Below, one piece after another: positions 62,601 through 64,000 of a stretch of 64,000 nt of DNA. The notes under the pieces are model-generated. The model worked only from the letters and a program-made list of their open reading frames with translations, had not been told where the DNA came from and made no database searches. The position numbers and the translations under genes are program-made. The DNA is from Flammeovirga sp. EKP202 (GTDB lineage Bacteria > Bacteroidota > Bacteroidia > Cytophagales > Flammeovirgaceae). The DNA lies in contig NZ_JACVVP010000003.1 of assembly GCF_014534745.1 (NCBI RefSeq), positions 62,001 to 126,000 of the forward strand. Direction: 5' to 3'. Positions within the stretch are counted from its first letter, which is position 1; each line of letters starts with the position of its first letter.

Positions 62601-64000
62601 AGTAACACATCAAGTCGTAGAGTTGGACAATAAAATTGAGTTTAGAGTAGAAACACCGATTAGTTATGGCAGTGATGTAACATTAAGTTATCTATCAGGT
62701 ACAATTACGGATGAGGATAACAAGACGCTTGCTTATTTTAATGATAGAGAGGTGAGAAATACAACACTTCCGTATTCAGAAATCATCTATTACTATGATG
62801 GATCAGCCAATGATGTCTCTTTCTACAATACTTATAAAGTGGTCACTTCAGAAGTAGATAACCCTTCAATATCTGAGGTGTCTCAAAGTGCTAGAGTGAC
62901 AAAAGTGGTAAAAGAAGAGAACGCTCACTCACAAGTTCAGATTTTATACAATGGTCACTTTGAAACGGACATTGATAAAGTAGTCAAGCTAAAAGTATAT
63001 CAAGAAACTTCTGATGACGGTTTGTATTCAGCAAACAATACTTTGAGAGTAAGACTTAGAAATAATACAGATAACTCTTATGTTACTTTAAGCCAGACCA
63101 TCTCAGTTCAAGATCAATGGGTAGAATATACTTTTGATTTTAAAGACTTGCTTAGTGATGGAGATATTTTTGATCAAATGATTATCTTTTTCGGTCAAGA
63201 CGCTTCACCTTTCAATGGTAACGATAATGTGTATTACATCGATAATATTGAAGGACCAAGAATTAATTCTGATGCAGATAAAAGATTATCCTCTTTGATT
63301 GCTGATGGTGAAGGAGTGGAAGGTTTTTCATCGGATCAATTCAACTATGCGATAGAATTACCATATGGCTATCAAGGATTTCCTAATGTGGTGGCAAATA
63401 CTGTAAATGCTGAGGCTACCTATGAAGTAATTCATCCTGAAACCATTCCGGGATCTACGGCAGTAAGAGTGACAGCAAAAGATAATTCAACGATTGATTA
63501 TAATCTTTCGTTCAACATTGCTATTCCATCAAATGATGCAACGATAACAGAGTTGTTGTTAGATGATGTACTTATAAAAGATTTCTCAGCGGATGTTACA
63601 GAATATACGGTTGAATACCCTTACGGCTCAACTTATATTCCTACTGTTACAGCGGAAGTAAATGATGATTTAGCCTCATTAGAAGTAACCAATGCGATTG
63701 CTCTTCCTGGAAAAACAGAGGTGACTGTTACAGCACAAAGTGGTATTGAAAAAGTTTATGTAGTGAACTTCACGGTTACACCACCTTCAGAAGATAATAC
63801 ATTATCGGAGTTATTGGTTGATGGTAAGTTAATTACTGATTTTGATGCTTCACAAGAAAGTTATTCTATTGAATTGCCTTATGGGTCAACAGAAATTCCT
63901 GTAGTGACAGCGACTAAAAATGATGAAATGGCGTCTTTAGTAATTTCAGAAACAGATGAATTGCCAGGTGCGTCTACCATAACAGTTACAGCACAAAGTG
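59665..64000 (+). CDS. Alpha/beta hydrolase fused to binding-like and cadherin-like modules (partial, 3' end outside window)
   Basis: The frame is open from the ATG at 59665 to the window edge, at least 1,445 residues. A signal peptide (32 residues, ending VHAQ) is followed by an alpha/beta hydrolase resembling acetyl-xylan-esterase or dienelactone-hydrolase types: VLVHGGGGTAYDDW oxyanion region, nucleophile elbow GVSWGG (S196), acid in NGANDAHF (D271) and histidine in GFGHGHS (H300 or H302). Then come one cadherin-like repeat, three copies of the PUL-wide module (about 61,180-61,660, 61,975-62,480 and 62,785-63,270), two Ig/SwmB-like linkers, and further cadherin-like repeats from 63,280 that are cut by the edge. 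It is probably a secreted glycan esterase held to its polymer by its modules. A T9SS tail is expected beyond the edge but not seen. Confidence 0.8.
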   Translation, partial: MKLNFTKSLKKDFLQLLCFLTAIVMTNTVHAQEYTGPWDLDVIKAVPNFETTTTSAVDGLESIFYESIDYKGEVSKVYAYYGLPSTPKPENGYPAVVLVHGGGGTAYDDWVKLWNDRGFVAISMDLEGHIPSLDDSAERATFEGAGPARTGVFHDNALPINEQWYYHAVAQVIKAHSLIASFEEVDATKIGIAGVSWGGMLTSTIAGLDLRFKFAIPIYGCGFLKGTDGHMGNSLASTDQDYVNNAMTNYEASAYLHQATMPMLFFNGANDAHFPLPATMDSKNAIQGDAYLFIKDGFGHGHSVAWNEEESYIFADKIINGGTPLLQIDIPTYTDGTNTMSVNVTDAGAGIQSATFYYTTDRSEVWSSKTWSAMPATIDGATVSTVAPDNTYASYFLITDNSGFNLTSDVHRFKSSDASISGLKVGESTIENFDVGTSAYAFELPYSTSALPEITAITNDYSATVEVTAGEELPTTATLVITSEDGTQESTYTIALSMASEEDVLFSYYEEGQSEIAEVSYILMTQDTEAQDPTLGPCSTANLLTRLDGRYANMMFDIDGKIDFSEAVHFKIRMYVEDPGKTLTNNECAIVLRQDDVPESQYLLNFPIEKFDEWVDYTIEVDPNAFNEDLEYINTLYFFPIINDIAEEGGGMKFYIDKIQGPKVLQNQVKLKGETSEEGKMITISALSHSPISNIENPEFQLMVNNSAVGIERVKVKNQIIELILAEEVKAGHGIELTFTGGTITDELGNSVAVNTIIPVENNTSVGHSLYSLYNVGGTSVLDLAFVSSATVDENAQNPDTNGYPEEIVAKYVRDDSQWSEVRWDLPAGSQFDFTSTKTVSMKVYVKDTGIENLNKTVQVILKKDNDSPTQKSVLGTLKCLDSWQEYQFDFSGFTTEELEGYNSISFYFGANDSNPDFTATGMEAYFDDLRGPKVISDNIITSLSTDVSGGKVVMDVVSLSSLVSIENTVFELKVNGSAVTHQVVELDNKIEFRVETPISYGSDVTLSYLSGTITDEDNKTLAYFNDREVRNTTLPYSEIIYYYDGSANDVSFYNTYKVVTSEVDNPSISEVSQSARVTKVVKEENAHSQVQILYNGHFETDIDKVVKLKVYQETSDDGLYSANNTLRVRLRNNTDNSYVTLSQTISVQDQWVEYTFDFKDLLSDGDIFDQMIIFFGQDASPFNGNDNVYYIDNIEGPRINSDADKRLSSLIADGEGVEGFSSDQFNYAIELPYGYQGFPNVVANTVNAEATYEVIHPETIPGSTAVRVTAKDNSTIDYNLSFNIAIPSNDATITELLLDDVLIKDFSADVTEYTVEYPYGSTYIPTVTAEVNDDLASLEVTNAIALPGKTEVTVTAQSGIEKVYVVNFTVTPPSEDNTLSELLVDGKLITDFDASQESYSIELPYGSTEIPVVTATKNDEMASLVISETDELPGASTITVTAQS

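Overview
The window looks like chromosome of an AT-rich marine Bacteroidota, probably a Cytophagales/Flammeovirga-like bacterium. The evidence is SusC/SusD proteins, a hybrid two-component regulator, promoters with the Bacteroidota -7 element TAnnTTTG, type IX secretion (T9SS) sorting domains and a PorE-like lipoprotein. The placement to family is inference. I saw no rRNA, tRNA, CRISPR array or transposase.

Bases 1 to about 26,300 are mostly housekeeping. First comes the end of an F-type ATP synthase operon (atpF, partial, then atpH, atpA, atpG), closed by a terminator; atpD and atpC do not follow. After it come an NhaC-type antiporter, asd, an ECF sigma factor overlapping a glycosyltransferase, and a secreted protein often mislabelled asparagine synthetase B. 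Next are a two-gene outer-membrane barrel operon, accA, a Na/Pi cotransporter, a histone-deacetylase-family enzyme coupled to a CoA-binding protein, two tandem DUF3857/transglutaminase-like proteins (the first without catalytic residues), a PorE-like OmpA lipoprotein, dapF and a solitary trpA.

Bases about 26,400 to 32,140 hold L-fucose catabolism. fucI and fucK are on the minus strand with a GntR-type sensor-regulator downstream, and a LacI-type regulator diverges from fucI. An 18-bp perfect palindrome lies in the divergent region.

Bases 32,140 to 64,000 form one large polysaccharide utilisation locus (PUL), continuing past the right edge. In order it holds a GH29 alpha-L-fucosidase, an SGNH esterase, a hybrid two-component regulator (HTCS), an unrecognised 813-aa secreted protein and a TIM-barrel putative glycosidase. 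Then come a 1,334-aa T9SS protein carrying a second copy of that TIM barrel, SusC, SusD, a BIG2-repeat surface lipoprotein, a cadherin-like repeat protein, a two-module secreted protein, and an alpha/beta hydrolase fused to more than 1,000 residues of binding-type modules, which runs off the window.

Two signals tie the PUL together. (1) Six transcription units share an operator-like site, GA(A/C)CA-N4/5-TTGT(A/T)A, starting exactly 48 bp upstream of a TAnnTTTG element; this probably defines the HTCS regulon. (2) A roughly 150-residue beta-sandwich-like module occurs about 12 times in five neighbouring proteins and may be an undescribed carbohydrate-binding family. The likely target is a fucose-containing, perhaps acylated, glycan. 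I saw no sulfatase in the window, which argues against a classical fucoidan locus unless sulfatases lie further right.
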